Origin: HIMB114 sp008638005
GTDB taxonomy: Bacteria > Pseudomonadota > Alphaproteobacteria > Pelagibacterales > Pelagibacteraceae
Assembly: GCA_032681305.1 (NCBI GenBank)
Contig: CP136340.1
Span: 496,001 to 560,000, forward strand
DNA length: 64,000 bases
Direction of reading: 5' to 3'
In this document: positions 43,125-51,904 of the stretch, piece by piece
Position numbering within the stretch: position 1 is the stretch's first letter
How the letters are laid out: the number at the start of each line of letters is the position of its first letter
Notes under the pieces: generated by a model
Seen by the model: the letters and a program-made list of their open reading frames with translations, nothing else
Told to the model about the DNA's origin: nothing
Databases searched by the model: none
Program-made: the position numbers and the translations under genes

Positions 43125-44233
43125 ATAATTCGTTCAACAAACCAATATAATCCAATAATAGAAATTATGAATGACAAAGGATTTGTAAAGAATTTTTTGT
43201 ACCAACTTTTTTCCTTAATCCAGTGAGCTATTCCAAAATAACACACCAAAATGACAAATAACTGACCCAGCTCAACACCCACATTAAATGAAATAAGGCT
43301 GGTCACAAAATGAGCTTGGGATAAACCAATCTCACTGATCACACCCGCAAAACCTAAGCCATGTAAAAGTCCAAAAACAAAAACCACAACCGGTCTCCAT
43401 AATGAGATATTTTTTAAAAAAATATTCTCTAAAGCAACGTAAGCAATAGACAGTGCAATAATTGGCTCAACAATAGAAGGTGAGATAACGATAATATTTA
43501 ATACCCCTAGGAAAATCGTAATCGTGTGCGCAATTGTAAAAGCTGATACCTGAATAAGAAGAGGCTTAAATTTAGGTGAAAATAAAAATAAACCTAAAAC
43601 AAATAAAATATGATCCAAACCTTTTGGAACAATATGTTCAAAGCCAATAATCAAGTAATTTAAAATTTCAGATAATAAGCTTTGATTTTGATTTTTAGAT
43701 AATGAAAAGTTTTTTGATTTTGCATCTGTTTTTAAATATTCGGTGTAGACAATTTCTTTATCTAAATCAGAAACTCTTAAAATAACTGGCCCATAACTTT
43801 TACTCCAAGAAAAATTTAAATTATTTTCTAAAATATTTTTTCCACTCAAAGTAATTTGAGTTTCTCGTGAGATAGCAATATCTCCTACCTCAGGAATAAA
43901 AATATTATCTATTTTAAGTTCAACAGTTTGATCATTTTGTAGTAGCTGAATATTATTTGTAAAATCTTTTAGTTTTTGATTAAAAATATTTTGTAACTCA
44001 CTAGCGTTTAATTTTCTTAAACTATTGTAATATTCTGAATTTTCAGACTCTTTTGTATTATTATGCGAAGGATCAATATTAGCTAAAATCGCCTCTAGGT
44101 TTAACTGAATATCTAATTTAAAATCTAAAGTTTGTTGTTGTTTTATAAATTGAAAATTAACAATAGACGGTTTTAATTCATGAGAAAAAGCTATAGTGGG
44201 TAAAAAAAGTATTAAAAATAAATATCGCAACAT
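43121..44233 (-). CDS. HupE/UreJ-family membrane protein with large periplasmic N-terminal domain
   Basis: The protein starts with a signal peptide (MLRYLFLILFLPTIAFSHEL), has about 180 residues of periplasmic domain, then a six-helix HupE/UreJ_2 domain with IVPKGLDHILFVLGLFLF, AFTIAHTITIFLG and FGLLHGLGFAGV. The conserved His and Asp residues suggest divalent metal (Ni, Co or Cu) transport. The ATG at 44233 is preferred over an upstream GTG at 44248. This ATG lies in a CATG shared with the start of the divergent DUF4198 gene. Confidence 0.82.
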   Translation of the reverse strand: MLRYLFLILFLPTIAFSHELKPSIVNFQFIKQQQTLDFKLDIQLNLEAILANIDPSHNNTKESENSEYYNSLRKLNASELQNIFNQKLKDFTNNIQLLQNDQTVELKIDNIFIPEVGDIAISRETQITLSGKNILENNLNFSWSKSYGPVILRVSDLDKEIVYTEYLKTDAKSKNFSLSKNQNQSLLSEILNYLIIGFEHIVPKGLDHILFVLGLFLFSPKFKPLLIQVSAFTIAHTITIFLGVLNIIVISPSIVEPIIALSIAYVALENIFLKNISLWRPVVVFVFGLLHGLGFAGVISEIGLSQAHFVTSLISFNVGVELGQLFVILVCYFGIAHWIKEKSWYKKFFTNPLSFIISIIGLYWFVERII

Positions 44234-45002
44234 GAAAATAATATTCACTTTAATAATTTATTTTATATTTAATTCAACAAACTTAATTGCTCATGAACTT
44301 TGGCTTGAGGCAAAAAACTATAAATTAAAAAATCAAGAAAAACTTATTGTCGATATTAAAGTTGGACAGGATTTAATTGGTGAAAGCTATCCTTTTATCA
44401 ATGAAGAAACCGAAAAACTTTTTTTTCAAACCTCAAATGAAATTTTACAACTGAAGCAAAATGATGGTGACTATCCTGCTATTCAACAAAAAGTAAAAGA
44501 CTCAGGAACGCAATTTTTATATTACCAATCCAATACTGTTTTGCTCGAATATCAAGATTTTGAAACCTTTATTAATTTTACAAAAGAATATGACTTGGCG
44601 TATGAAAAAAATGATAAAAAAAGACCCAAAGAAATTTATCAACGTTTTGCTAAGCTTATCTTTCAAAGTGAAAAAGGAAACTTTTTTCAATCTTCTCAAA
44701 ATTTAGAATTTGAGATTATCAATTTAAATGATCCTTATGTTAATGAAAAAGCTAAGTTACAAGTTTTTTTAGACAAAAAACCTTTTGTAAATCAAACGGT
44801 TATTATTTTTTTTAGAAACGAAAAAGAGTTTGAAAGAAAAAAATATCTAACAGATGAAAACGGGATGTTGTCGATTAATACTTCAAAACAAGGTTTGTAT
44901 TTAATTAGTGCCGTTCATCTTGAAAAATTAAATCTATTAAAAAAGATGAAATATAGTGCCGATTATTTCAGTAAATGGGCAAGCTTAACTTTTGAAAAAT
45001 AA
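44232..45002 (+). CDS. DUF4198-like periplasmic protein
   Basis: Beginning at ATG 44232, the protein has a signal peptide (MKIIFTLIIYFIFNSTNLIA) followed by HELWLEAKNYKLKNQEKL, the start typical of DUF4198 proteins, and an Ig-like C-terminal part (VNQTVIIFFRN ... YLTDENGMLSINTSKQGLYLISAVH). DUF4198 proteins often sit beside metal transporters (NikM/CbiK type), and here the divergent neighbour is a HupE protein. The two probably act together on metal uptake or sensing. A GTG at 44196 would extend the frame but would bury the signal peptide. Confidence 0.75.
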   Translation: MKIIFTLIIYFIFNSTNLIAHELWLEAKNYKLKNQEKLIVDIKVGQDLIGESYPFINEETEKLFFQTSNEILQLKQNDGDYPAIQQKVKDSGTQFLYYQSNTVLLEYQDFETFINFTKEYDLAYEKNDKKRPKEIYQRFAKLIFQSEKGNFFQSSQNLEFEIINLNDPYVNEKAKLQVFLDKKPFVNQTVIIFFRNEKEFERKKYLTDENGMLSINTSKQGLYLISAVHLEKLNLLKKMKYSADYFSKWASLTFEK

Positions 45003-45740
45003 TTAATTCGAAAAATAAATATCTTTATAATAAGCAATAGCTTTTAGATCTGTATTATCTGTATCTGTCATAATCACAACACCATCAATTTCATCTAGAT
45101 CTAAATCTAAAAATTGTTTAAAATGATCTTTGACATTTAATTTAACCGTTACCCAAGTATCAAGAGGCTGATCCACTAATGATGAAGCCACATAATCAAT
45201 AATTTGTTTTCGATAAGGTCCGACCCAATGTGTATTCGTTTTTTCATTACTTGAAAAAACATAATTCATTACTTTTTTTTGCCAAGGAAGTGCTCCTGTT
45301 TCTTTTACGACCGAAATTCTCGCAGCAAAGTCATGTCCCTTTTTTGTCTTCTCTTTAATACCTGTAATTCCCTGCTCAATTTTCCAGGTAATATTAATGA
45401 AAGGAGTTTTGTTAAGATCAACTTTAATTTCTCTTCCAATACCTGACGCTTGTCCTTTAGCCTCTGCTTTTAAACAACCGCCACTTTCCTCTTGAACAAT
45501 TTCTAAATTATCTTCTGCTTTAGTGTTTTTGCTCTCAAGCTTTAGTAAATCTGAATCTTTTGCTGCTACGCATTTTCCACCTTGATCCATTAAAATACTG
45601 TAATCTGTTTTTTTCTTTAAACTGTGAGATTTTAATTGTGAAAGTTCTTCCTTAGTAAATTGAAAAACATCAACCCTTTCAGCAAAAACATGATCAGGTA
45701 AAAAGAATAAAACAGCAATGATAAATAATATTTTTTTCAT
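45003..45740 (-). CDS. DUF3047 family exported protein
   Basis: The open frame runs back through the tRNA-Arg gene to 45845, but the real start is the ATG at 45738-45740, giving a signal peptide (MKKILFIIAVLFFLPDHVFA). The rest matches DUF3047: PFINITWKIEQGI, the GHDFAARISVV stretch, WVGPYRKQIIDYV, and DEIDGVVIMTDTDNT near the C-terminus. Function is unknown; the jelly-roll-like sequence suggests carbohydrate or lipid contact. It is convergent with the DUF4198 gene, with no spacer. Confidence 0.8.
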   Translation of the reverse strand: MKKILFIIAVLFFLPDHVFAERVDVFQFTKEELSQLKSHSLKKKTDYSILMDQGGKCVAAKDSDLLKLESKNTKAEDNLEIVQEESGGCLKAEAKGQASGIGREIKVDLNKTPFINITWKIEQGITGIKEKTKKGHDFAARISVVKETGALPWQKKVMNYVFSSNEKTNTHWVGPYRKQIIDYVASSLVDQPLDTWVTVKLNVKDHFKQFLDLDLDEIDGVVIMTDTDNTDLKAIAYYKDIYFSN

Positions 45741-45747
45741 ATTTAAA

Positions 45748-45824
45748 TGGCGCGCCCGGGAAGATTCGAACTCCCAACCTTCTGATCCGTAGTCAGACGA
45801 TCTATCCAGTTGATCTACGGGCGC
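45748..45824 (-). tRNA. tRNA-Arg(ACG)
   Basis: A 77-nt cloverleaf on the minus strand with an encoded CCA. The acceptor arms GCGCCCG and CGGGCGC pair fully, the T arm has the TTCGAAT loop, and the anticodon loop CTACGGA between TCTGA and TCAGA reads ACG. The wobble A is presumably deaminated to inosine, so it would read CGU, CGC and CGA codons. It overlaps the spurious 5' extension of the DUF3047 frame. Confidence 0.96.
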
Positions 45825-45915
45825 AAACAATTGCTGTAATATCATTGTTTTGCCTTAATTAAATTAAAAAATATTCATTGTTAATTTTTTAGATAATAGT
45901 AACTACCAAAAAAAA

Positions 45916-47151
45916 ATGAGTTTGATCAAAGAAAATATTAAAGATCTTTTGCCATCTTCAACACTTTTAATTAATGAAATGTGTAAAGAAATGTCCAGGG
46001 CTGGTAAAATGATTTACCAATTTGGATTTGGACAATCTCCATTTCCAGTTCCTGAAAAAATTGTTGAAGCTTTAAAAGCAAATGCGCACCAGAAAGATTA
46101 TCTTCCATCTAAAGGGTTATTGGAGCTTAGAAAATCAATAGCGAGTTTTTTAACAAAGAAAGGTTACCAAAATTTAAGTCATGAAAATATTATTATAGGA
46201 CCTGGATCTAAAGAACTGATGTTTTTGCTTCAAGTTGCTTTTGATGGTGAAATTATTTTACCTGTTCCAAGCTGGGTTTCTTATGCTCCGCAAGCAATTA
46301 TTGCTAAAAATAAATATCACTGGATTCAAACTGAAAAGGAAACTAATTGGCATATATCGCCTGAACATATCGACCAAATTGCATCTAAAATTGAAACTAA
46401 AAATAAATTAATCATTTTAAATTCACCAAATAATCCGTCTGGAACAAACATTCATTTGTTAAAAGAGTTAGGTGAAGTTTTCACTAAACATAACATTACA
46501 GTTTTGTCAGATGAAATTTATTCTGAACTTTATTTTAAAGACAATTATAAATCCATTTCACACTTTCATGAGAATACGATTGTAAGCAGCAGTTTAAGCA
46601 AGTGGGCTGGAGCTGGTGGATGGAGGGTGGGATATTTTGCTGTACCCAATAATTTAATTGAGATTTTTGAAAAACTTGCTGTGCTTGGAACTGAAACATT
46701 TAGTGCCGTATCGGCACCTACTCAATTTGCAGCTATAACAGCCTATGATGAGGATCATTCAGAATACCTAAATAAATCTAAAAAAATTCTTCATGTTATT
46801 GCTCATTATGTTTATGAACAATTAAAGCAGCTTGATATCGATATGATTGAGCCAGAAGGTGGTTTTTATTTAATGCCAGATTTTACAAGAATGCTAAGTA
46901 AAAAATTCAAAAATTCAAAAGATTTTTGCCAAGCTTTACTCAATGAGTCAGGTGTTGCTGTATTGCCAGGATCTGATTTTGGTTTTCCAGTTGAGAAATT
47001 AATATTTAGATTGAGTTATGTTGATTTTAATGGTGCAGAATTTTTAAAAGTTAATAACTCAGATATCACCGAAGAAAGTTTGCCTAAATACGCCCCAAAG
47101 ATTGTTGATGGCATTCAACAAATTATCAGATTTGCAAAAAAACATAACTAA
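45916..47151 (+). CDS. Class I PLP aminotransferase (aspartate aminotransferase-like)
   Basis: A 411-residue fold-type I aminotransferase. Motifs are IIGPGSKELMFLL (cofactor phosphate site), LNSPNNPSGTNIH near residue 175, VLSDEIYSELYF, and the PLP lysine in SSLSKWAGAGGWRVGYF near residue 230, with the substrate Arg in LIFRLSYVDF. The amino donor cannot be fixed; aspartate, tyrosine or aromatic use is possible. It precedes the TAXI-TRAP genes with a 70-bp spacer and may be a separate unit. Confidence 0.87.
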   Translation: MSLIKENIKDLLPSSTLLINEMCKEMSRAGKMIYQFGFGQSPFPVPEKIVEALKANAHQKDYLPSKGLLELRKSIASFLTKKGYQNLSHENIIIGPGSKELMFLLQVAFDGEIILPVPSWVSYAPQAIIAKNKYHWIQTEKETNWHISPEHIDQIASKIETKNKLIILNSPNNPSGTNIHLLKELGEVFTKHNITVLSDEIYSELYFKDNYKSISHFHENTIVSSSLSKWAGAGGWRVGYFAVPNNLIEIFEKLAVLGTETFSAVSAPTQFAAITAYDEDHSEYLNKSKKILHVIAHYVYEQLKQLDIDMIEPEGGFYLMPDFTRMLSKKFKNSKDFCQALLNESGVAVLPGSDFGFPVEKLIFRLSYVDFNGAEFLKVNNSDITEESLPKYAPKIVDGIQQIIRFAKKHN

Positions 47152-47221
47152 TCAGCGGTTGATAACAAATCTAGCTTATAGTAGTTTCCCAAAAAAACTT
47201 AATTAACTAAGGGGGACATTA

Positions 47222-48220
47222 ATGAAAAAGCTATTTGCTTCTTTCTTATCGGCTTTAGCAATTCTTACGTTTAGTTTACCATTCAGTTCATCTGTAAAAT
47301 CTGCAGAATTTTTTACAATTGGAACGGGTGGAGCAACTGGAGTTTATTTCCAAGTTGGCAATGCTATTTGTAAAATGGTTGCAAAGCTTCAGTCTGCCGA
47401 GCACGGTAGAAAAAAAGGAACTGACAAAGCGTACAGATGCGCGGCTCCATCATCAGGTGGTTCAACATATAACATTGGTCAGATCCAACAAGGCGAGTTT
47501 CAATTTGGTGTAGCTCAGTCTGATTGGCAGTATCACGCTTATAATGGTACGAAGCCAGATAAAGTAAAACCTTTCAAAGATCTAAGAGCAGTATTTTCTG
47601 CTCATCCAGAACCTTTCCAAATTATTGCGAGAAAAGGTTCTAGGATCAAAGACTGGAATTCTTTAAAAGGAAAAAAAGTTAACATTGGTAATCCAGGTTC
47701 TGGTCAAAGAGGAACATTTGAAGTGCTAATGGAAACTCACGGAGTAAACAAAAGTTACTTTGGTTCGACTTCTGAGCTAACTTCATCTGAGCAATCAGGT
47801 GCACTTTGTGATAAAAAAATTGATGCTTATGGTTATACTGTAGGTGTGCCGAATGCTGGTGTTGCTCAAGCAACAGATGGTTGTGGTGCTTACATTATCA
47901 ATTTAACAACTCCACAAGTTAAAAAGCTAGTAGCGGATAACCCGTTCTATGCTTTTGCAACGATTCCAAAAGGAACTTACAAAACTTCTAAAAAAGATGT
48001 AACGACTTTTGGTGTGATGGCATCAGTTGTTTCAAGTGCAAGTGTTTCTGATGAAATGGTATACAATGTAGTAAAAGCTGTTTTTGAAAACTTAGATGAT
48101 TTCAAAAAACAACATCCTGCATTTGCAAACCTTGATCCTAAAAAAATGATCAAAGATGGTTTGTCTGCACCATTACATCCAGGAGCAGTCAAGTATTATA
48201 AAGAAAAAGGCTTAATGTAA
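47222..48220 (+). CDS. TAXI-family TRAP transporter substrate-binding protein
   Basis: A periplasmic receptor of 332 residues. The signal peptide (MKKLFASFLSALAILTFSLP) precedes EFFTIGTGGATGVYFQVGNAIC, the TAXI signature, then SGGSTYNIGQIQQGEFQFGVAQSDW and NIGNPGSGQRGTFE. TAXI receptors bind carboxylates or amino acids such as glutamate-like compounds; the ligand is unknown. A strong ribosome binding site (GGGGGA) and a terminator-like hairpin before the permease gene indicate high expression of the receptor. Confidence 0.92.
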   Translation: MKKLFASFLSALAILTFSLPFSSSVKSAEFFTIGTGGATGVYFQVGNAICKMVAKLQSAEHGRKKGTDKAYRCAAPSSGGSTYNIGQIQQGEFQFGVAQSDWQYHAYNGTKPDKVKPFKDLRAVFSAHPEPFQIIARKGSRIKDWNSLKGKKVNIGNPGSGQRGTFEVLMETHGVNKSYFGSTSELTSSEQSGALCDKKIDAYGYTVGVPNAGVAQATDGCGAYIINLTTPQVKKLVADNPFYAFATIPKGTYKTSKKDVTTFGVMASVVSSASVSDEMVYNVVKAVFENLDDFKKQHPAFANLDPKKMIKDGLSAPLHPGAVKYYKEKGLM

Positions 48221-48233
48221 GTCTTTTAAATTT

Positions 48234-48266
48234 AAAGGCCCAGTTGATTAACTGGGCCTTTTTTTT
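48234..48266 (+). terminator. Rho-independent terminator after the TAXI receptor gene
   Basis: The stem AAAGGCCCAGTT / AACTGGGCCTTT with a GATT loop is followed by a run of T. It lies between receptor and permease genes of one transporter, so partial read-through is likely and would give more receptor than permease. Confidence 0.85.
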
Positions 48267-48278
48267 ATACTTCAAATC

Positions 48279-50633
48279 ATGGATAGCGATAAAGTTCATG
48301 TCACCCCAGATAAGTTAAAAAATATTGATGATGAAGGGGGTGTAAAAAGAAATCTCTCAGGTTTTCATTTAAAACTCGTTGCTGGTATTGCGATTTGTTG
48401 GACCCTTTTTCAATTATGGTATGCAAGTCCTTTACCTTTTATTCTTAACTTTGGAATTTTTATTGATCTGCCAGCTAGAGCGATCCATTTAGCTTTTGCG
48501 TTAGTTTTATGTTTTTTAATTTACCCTTCAAACAAATCTAAAACTGATCAGCCTATAAGAATTTATGATTATATTTTTATTGGATTATCTATTCTTGCAA
48601 CTTTTTATATTGTTATTGATTACGAAGGGTTAGTTAACCGACAAGGTATTTTAGCAAATATAAACTTGTTTGGATTTCAAGTCCCATATGAAATGATTTT
48701 GGGCGCTGTAGGAATGACACTTTTACTTGAGGCAACGAGAAGAGCCATTGGTCTTCCTCTAGTTTGCATTGCAGTTCTCTTTATTATTTTTTCTCTTTTT
48801 GGTCAGCAAATGCCTGATCTTATTGCTCATGCGGGTTTATCGATTACAAGATTAGTTGGCTACCATTGGCTGAGTGGGGAAGCTATATTTGGAATTCCTA
48901 TTAGTGTTTCTGTAAGCTTTATTTTTCTATTTGTTTTATTTGGATCGATTTTAGATGCTGCAGGAGGTGGAAAATATTTTTTAAATTTAGCATTTGCGCT
49001 TGTTGGAAAAATGCGAGGCGGTCCTGCAAAAGCAGCTATTTTAGCATCAGGTTTAACTGGGATGATTTCAGGTTCATCTGTTGCAAATACAGTTACAACC
49101 GGAACTTTTACTATTCCTATTATGAAAAAAACTGGACTTCCTGCAACTAAAGCTGGAGCAATTGAAGTTGCCGCTTCAGTTAATGGGCAAATTATGCCAC
49201 CTATTATGGGAGCTGCTGCTTTTGTGATGGCAGAACTTCTTGGGATACCTTATTTAACTGTGGTTACTCATGCATTTTTACCAGCTGTTATTTCTTACAT
49301 TGCATTATTTTATATTTCTCACATCGAGGCTTTAAAACTTGATTTAAAAGGGTTGCCTGAAAAAGATATTCCACCCTTAAAACAAACTTTTTTAAGTGGG
49401 ATACATTTTTTAATACCGATTGGCGTTTTAATTTATCTTCTACTAGTTATGAACTGGACAGCAGCATCAGCTGTTTTTTATTCTATTTTCTCTTTAATTT
49501 TTATTATTTTAATCAGCGAAATAATGACTTGTCGAAAAGAAGGTCAATCCATTCAAGTAGGTTTAGTTCAAGCTTTTAATAAAGTTATCACAGGTTTTGA
49601 AAAAGGTGCGGTTAATATGATTAGTGTTGGAATTGCTATTGCAACTGCAGGAATTATTGTTGGAGCAGTATCTTCAACTGGATTATCAAACAATTTAATT
49701 ATTGTAGTAGAGGCTATATCTGGTGGAAACATTATTTATTTATTAGGCTTAACTGCATTTCTTTGTATTGTTTTAGGAATGGGGCTACCAACCACTGCAA
49801 ACTATTTGGTCGTTGCAGCTCTAATGGCAAACGTTGTTGTTGAGGTTGGTGGTGCATCTGGTTATGTGTTTCCGTTAATTGCAGTTCATCTATACGTTTT
49901 TTATTATGGATTAATGGCTGATGTGACGCCCCCAGTTGGACTTGCATCTTATGCAGCGGCTGCCATCTCAAGAGCTGATCCTATTAAAACTGGAATTCAG
50001 GCATTTTGGTATAGTTTAAGAACAGGAATTTTACCGATCGTATTTATTTTTAATAATGAATTATTATTAATTGGTGTTGAAGATTGGTTCCATGCATTAA
50101 TTGTTATGGTCACTTCATTGATTGCAATTCTTGCATTTACTTCTGCTACTCAAGGTTGGTTTGTTAATAAACTAAGATGGTTTGAAATTATTATCTTCCT
50201 AGTCATTTCTATGGCTCTATTTAGACCAGGTTTTATTATGGATCAGTTTTCACCTGAATTTAATCAAGTACAACTAAATACAAATTCTATTAATGAATTT
50301 AAATTTAACAAAGATCAAAATGTACAGATCAAAATCACAAGGCAAACAGCCTACGGACCAAGATATAAAATGTTTGAAATTAAAAAAAATGAAATTGACA
50401 ATAATTTTTCATTTGAAGAATTTGGTATCAATGTAGCAACTCAAGATAATCAAATTATTATTGATACTTTGAAATGGAATGGTGAAGCTAAGAAAAAAGG
50501 ATTAGAAACAGGTGATATTATAAATGAAATTAGAATAGAGAATATCGATAGACCTAATAAAGATTGGGTTTATCCATTTGCGCTTATCTTTTTGGGTTTT
50601 GCGGGATACTATAATTACAGAAAAAAATCTTAA
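48279..50633 (+). CDS. TRAP transporter fused permease (small + large subunits) with C-terminal DUF3394-like domain
   Basis: A 784-residue membrane protein. The first part (about residues 25-185) corresponds to the four-helix small subunit, the rest to the 12-helix large subunit with GLTGMISGSSVANTVTTGTF and VLGMGLPTTANYLVVAALM and VTPPVGLASYAAAAIS. After the last helix, a 130-residue soluble tail (LKWNGEAKKKGLETGDIINEI) resembles DUF3394/PDZ sequences seen on TAXI permeases, and ends with a final helix and RKKS. It is the Na+-driven partner of the upstream receptor. Confidence 0.92.
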   Translation: MDSDKVHVTPDKLKNIDDEGGVKRNLSGFHLKLVAGIAICWTLFQLWYASPLPFILNFGIFIDLPARAIHLAFALVLCFLIYPSNKSKTDQPIRIYDYIFIGLSILATFYIVIDYEGLVNRQGILANINLFGFQVPYEMILGAVGMTLLLEATRRAIGLPLVCIAVLFIIFSLFGQQMPDLIAHAGLSITRLVGYHWLSGEAIFGIPISVSVSFIFLFVLFGSILDAAGGGKYFLNLAFALVGKMRGGPAKAAILASGLTGMISGSSVANTVTTGTFTIPIMKKTGLPATKAGAIEVAASVNGQIMPPIMGAAAFVMAELLGIPYLTVVTHAFLPAVISYIALFYISHIEALKLDLKGLPEKDIPPLKQTFLSGIHFLIPIGVLIYLLLVMNWTAASAVFYSIFSLIFIILISEIMTCRKEGQSIQVGLVQAFNKVITGFEKGAVNMISVGIAIATAGIIVGAVSSTGLSNNLIIVVEAISGGNIIYLLGLTAFLCIVLGMGLPTTANYLVVAALMANVVVEVGGASGYVFPLIAVHLYVFYYGLMADVTPPVGLASYAAAAISRADPIKTGIQAFWYSLRTGILPIVFIFNNELLLIGVEDWFHALIVMVTSLIAILAFTSATQGWFVNKLRWFEIIIFLVISMALFRPGFIMDQFSPEFNQVQLNTNSINEFKFNKDQNVQIKITRQTAYGPRYKMFEIKKNEIDNNFSFEEFGINVATQDNQIIIDTLKWNGEAKKKGLETGDIINEIRIENIDRPNKDWVYPFALIFLGFAGYYNYRKKS

Positions 50634-50636
50634 TTT

Positions 50637-51533
50637 ATGCACTGGATATTAGCTTCATCGCTTGCAGCATTTTTCCAAAATGCAAGATCTAGTGTTCAAA
50701 AAAAATTAAATACTGAGTTGTCTTTAATGGCATCAACCTATGTAAGATTTTCTTTTTCTCTACCTATCGTTCTTATAATTTATTTTTTTTATTACCAAGG
50801 CCTTGGAGCAATTTATGAAAATGCTTTTAATTTTAATTTTTTATCATTTGTTTTTTTAGGATCATTACTTCAAATTCTTTTTACTTTTCTTTTTTTATAT
50901 CTTTTTAAATTTACAAACTTTTTAGTTGGAACCACATTAAGCAAAACTGAAGTCATTCAAATTGCTTTATTTGAATTTATTATTTTAAATGAATACTTAG
51001 ATAAAATGGTTATCATTGGAATTATAATATCTACTATCGGAGTAATCATTTTTACAACAAAGAAACTGGATAGCATTTTTAAAAACTTTTTTTCAAAATC
51101 AACATTAGTTGGTATTTTATGTGGAACGTTTTTGGCTCTAAGTATTGTTTTTTTTAGAGGATCAATGTTGCAACTTAGCAATACAAGTTCAAATGTTGAG
51201 CAAGCATTAAATGCATTATTTTTTTCAACATTGCTTCAAACGATACTTATTACAATTTACCTAACTATTTTTGAAAAGCAGCAATATGTAAAAATTAAAT
51301 CAAATTTAAAATTATCTTGTCTGGCTGGTCTTTTTGGTTTTTTAGCAACTTCTTTTTGGTTTTATGCCTTTTCATTAATTCCAGCTGCATTTGTTAGAAC
51401 TGTAGGACAAATTGAACTTTTATTTAGTTATTGTTCATCAAGATTTTTGTTTAAAGAAAAAATAAAATTTATAGAACTTGTGGGTATATTTGTCTTTGTG
51501 CTTGGTCTTATTATTGTGATTTTAAATAAATGA
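50637..51533 (+). CDS. EamA/DMT family transporter
   Basis: A 298-residue membrane protein with ten helices in two EamA repeats (first half starts MHWILASSLAAFFQNARSSV; second half contains GLFGFLATSFWFYAFSLIPAAFVRTVGQIELLFSYCSSRFLFKEKI). Such proteins move metabolites or amino acids across the inner membrane. It begins 3 bp after the TRAP permease, so it is likely cotranscribed. The substrate is unknown. Confidence 0.85.
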   Translation: MHWILASSLAAFFQNARSSVQKKLNTELSLMASTYVRFSFSLPIVLIIYFFYYQGLGAIYENAFNFNFLSFVFLGSLLQILFTFLFLYLFKFTNFLVGTTLSKTEVIQIALFEFIILNEYLDKMVIIGIIISTIGVIIFTTKKLDSIFKNFFSKSTLVGILCGTFLALSIVFFRGSMLQLSNTSSNVEQALNALFFSTLLQTILITIYLTIFEKQQYVKIKSNLKLSCLAGLFGFLATSFWFYAFSLIPAAFVRTVGQIELLFSYCSSRFLFKEKIKFIELVGIFVFVLGLIIVILNK

Positions 51534-51534
51534 A

Positions 51535-51780
51535 TTACTTAAGAAATATACTCAAATTATTATCAAAATTCTTAATAAGCTTGAGTAATTCGTTTCCTTT
51601 TTCTGTAAGTTGAATTCCAGTTTTCATATGACGATTGAACAATTTAAAACCTAAATCTTTTTCTAAACTCATAATATCTCTACTAAAACTTGACTGAGAT
51701 TTATTTAAAATTTTAGATGCGTGATTAAAACTTTTAAAGCTTGATATATTTTTAAATGTTTCAAGTTTTTTCCAATTCAT
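51535..51780 (-). CDS. Stand-alone LysR-type DNA-binding domain
   Basis: From the ATG at 51780 the product has 81 residues: a LysR winged helix-turn-helix (MNWKKLETFKNISSFKSFNH, then ASKILNKSQSSFSRDIMSLE) plus the linker helix start. The substrate-binding domain of about 200 residues is absent and no remnant of it is visible downstream, where the EamA gene ends on the other strand. It may be a minimal regulator or a decayed LysR gene. The frame is intact and codon use normal, which favours a kept gene. Confidence 0.75.
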   Translation of the reverse strand: MNWKKLETFKNISSFKSFNHASKILNKSQSSFSRDIMSLEKDLGFKLFNRHMKTGIQLTEKGNELLKLIKNFDNNLSIFLK

Positions 51781-51852
51781 GCAAGTAGTGTATCGAAAAA
51801 AAAAATTTATCAAAAATATTATTTATGCAACTCAGACATGACTAAAATAAAT

Positions 51853-51880
51853 AAAAAAGGCCCGGAGTTAACCGGGCCTT
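51853..51880 (-). terminator. Rho-independent terminator after amtB
   Basis: On the minus strand the stem AAGGCCCGG / CCGGGCCTT with a six-base loop is followed by TTTTTT. It ends about 25 bp downstream of the amtB stop. Confidence 0.88.
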
Positions 51881-51904
51881 AAGTTATAACTAAACTAAAC
51901 GAGT

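Noticed and set aside
45741..45845. 35-codon N-terminal extension of the DUF3047 frame
   Set aside because: It is read through the tRNA-Arg gene; the signal peptide starts at the ATG ending at 45740.
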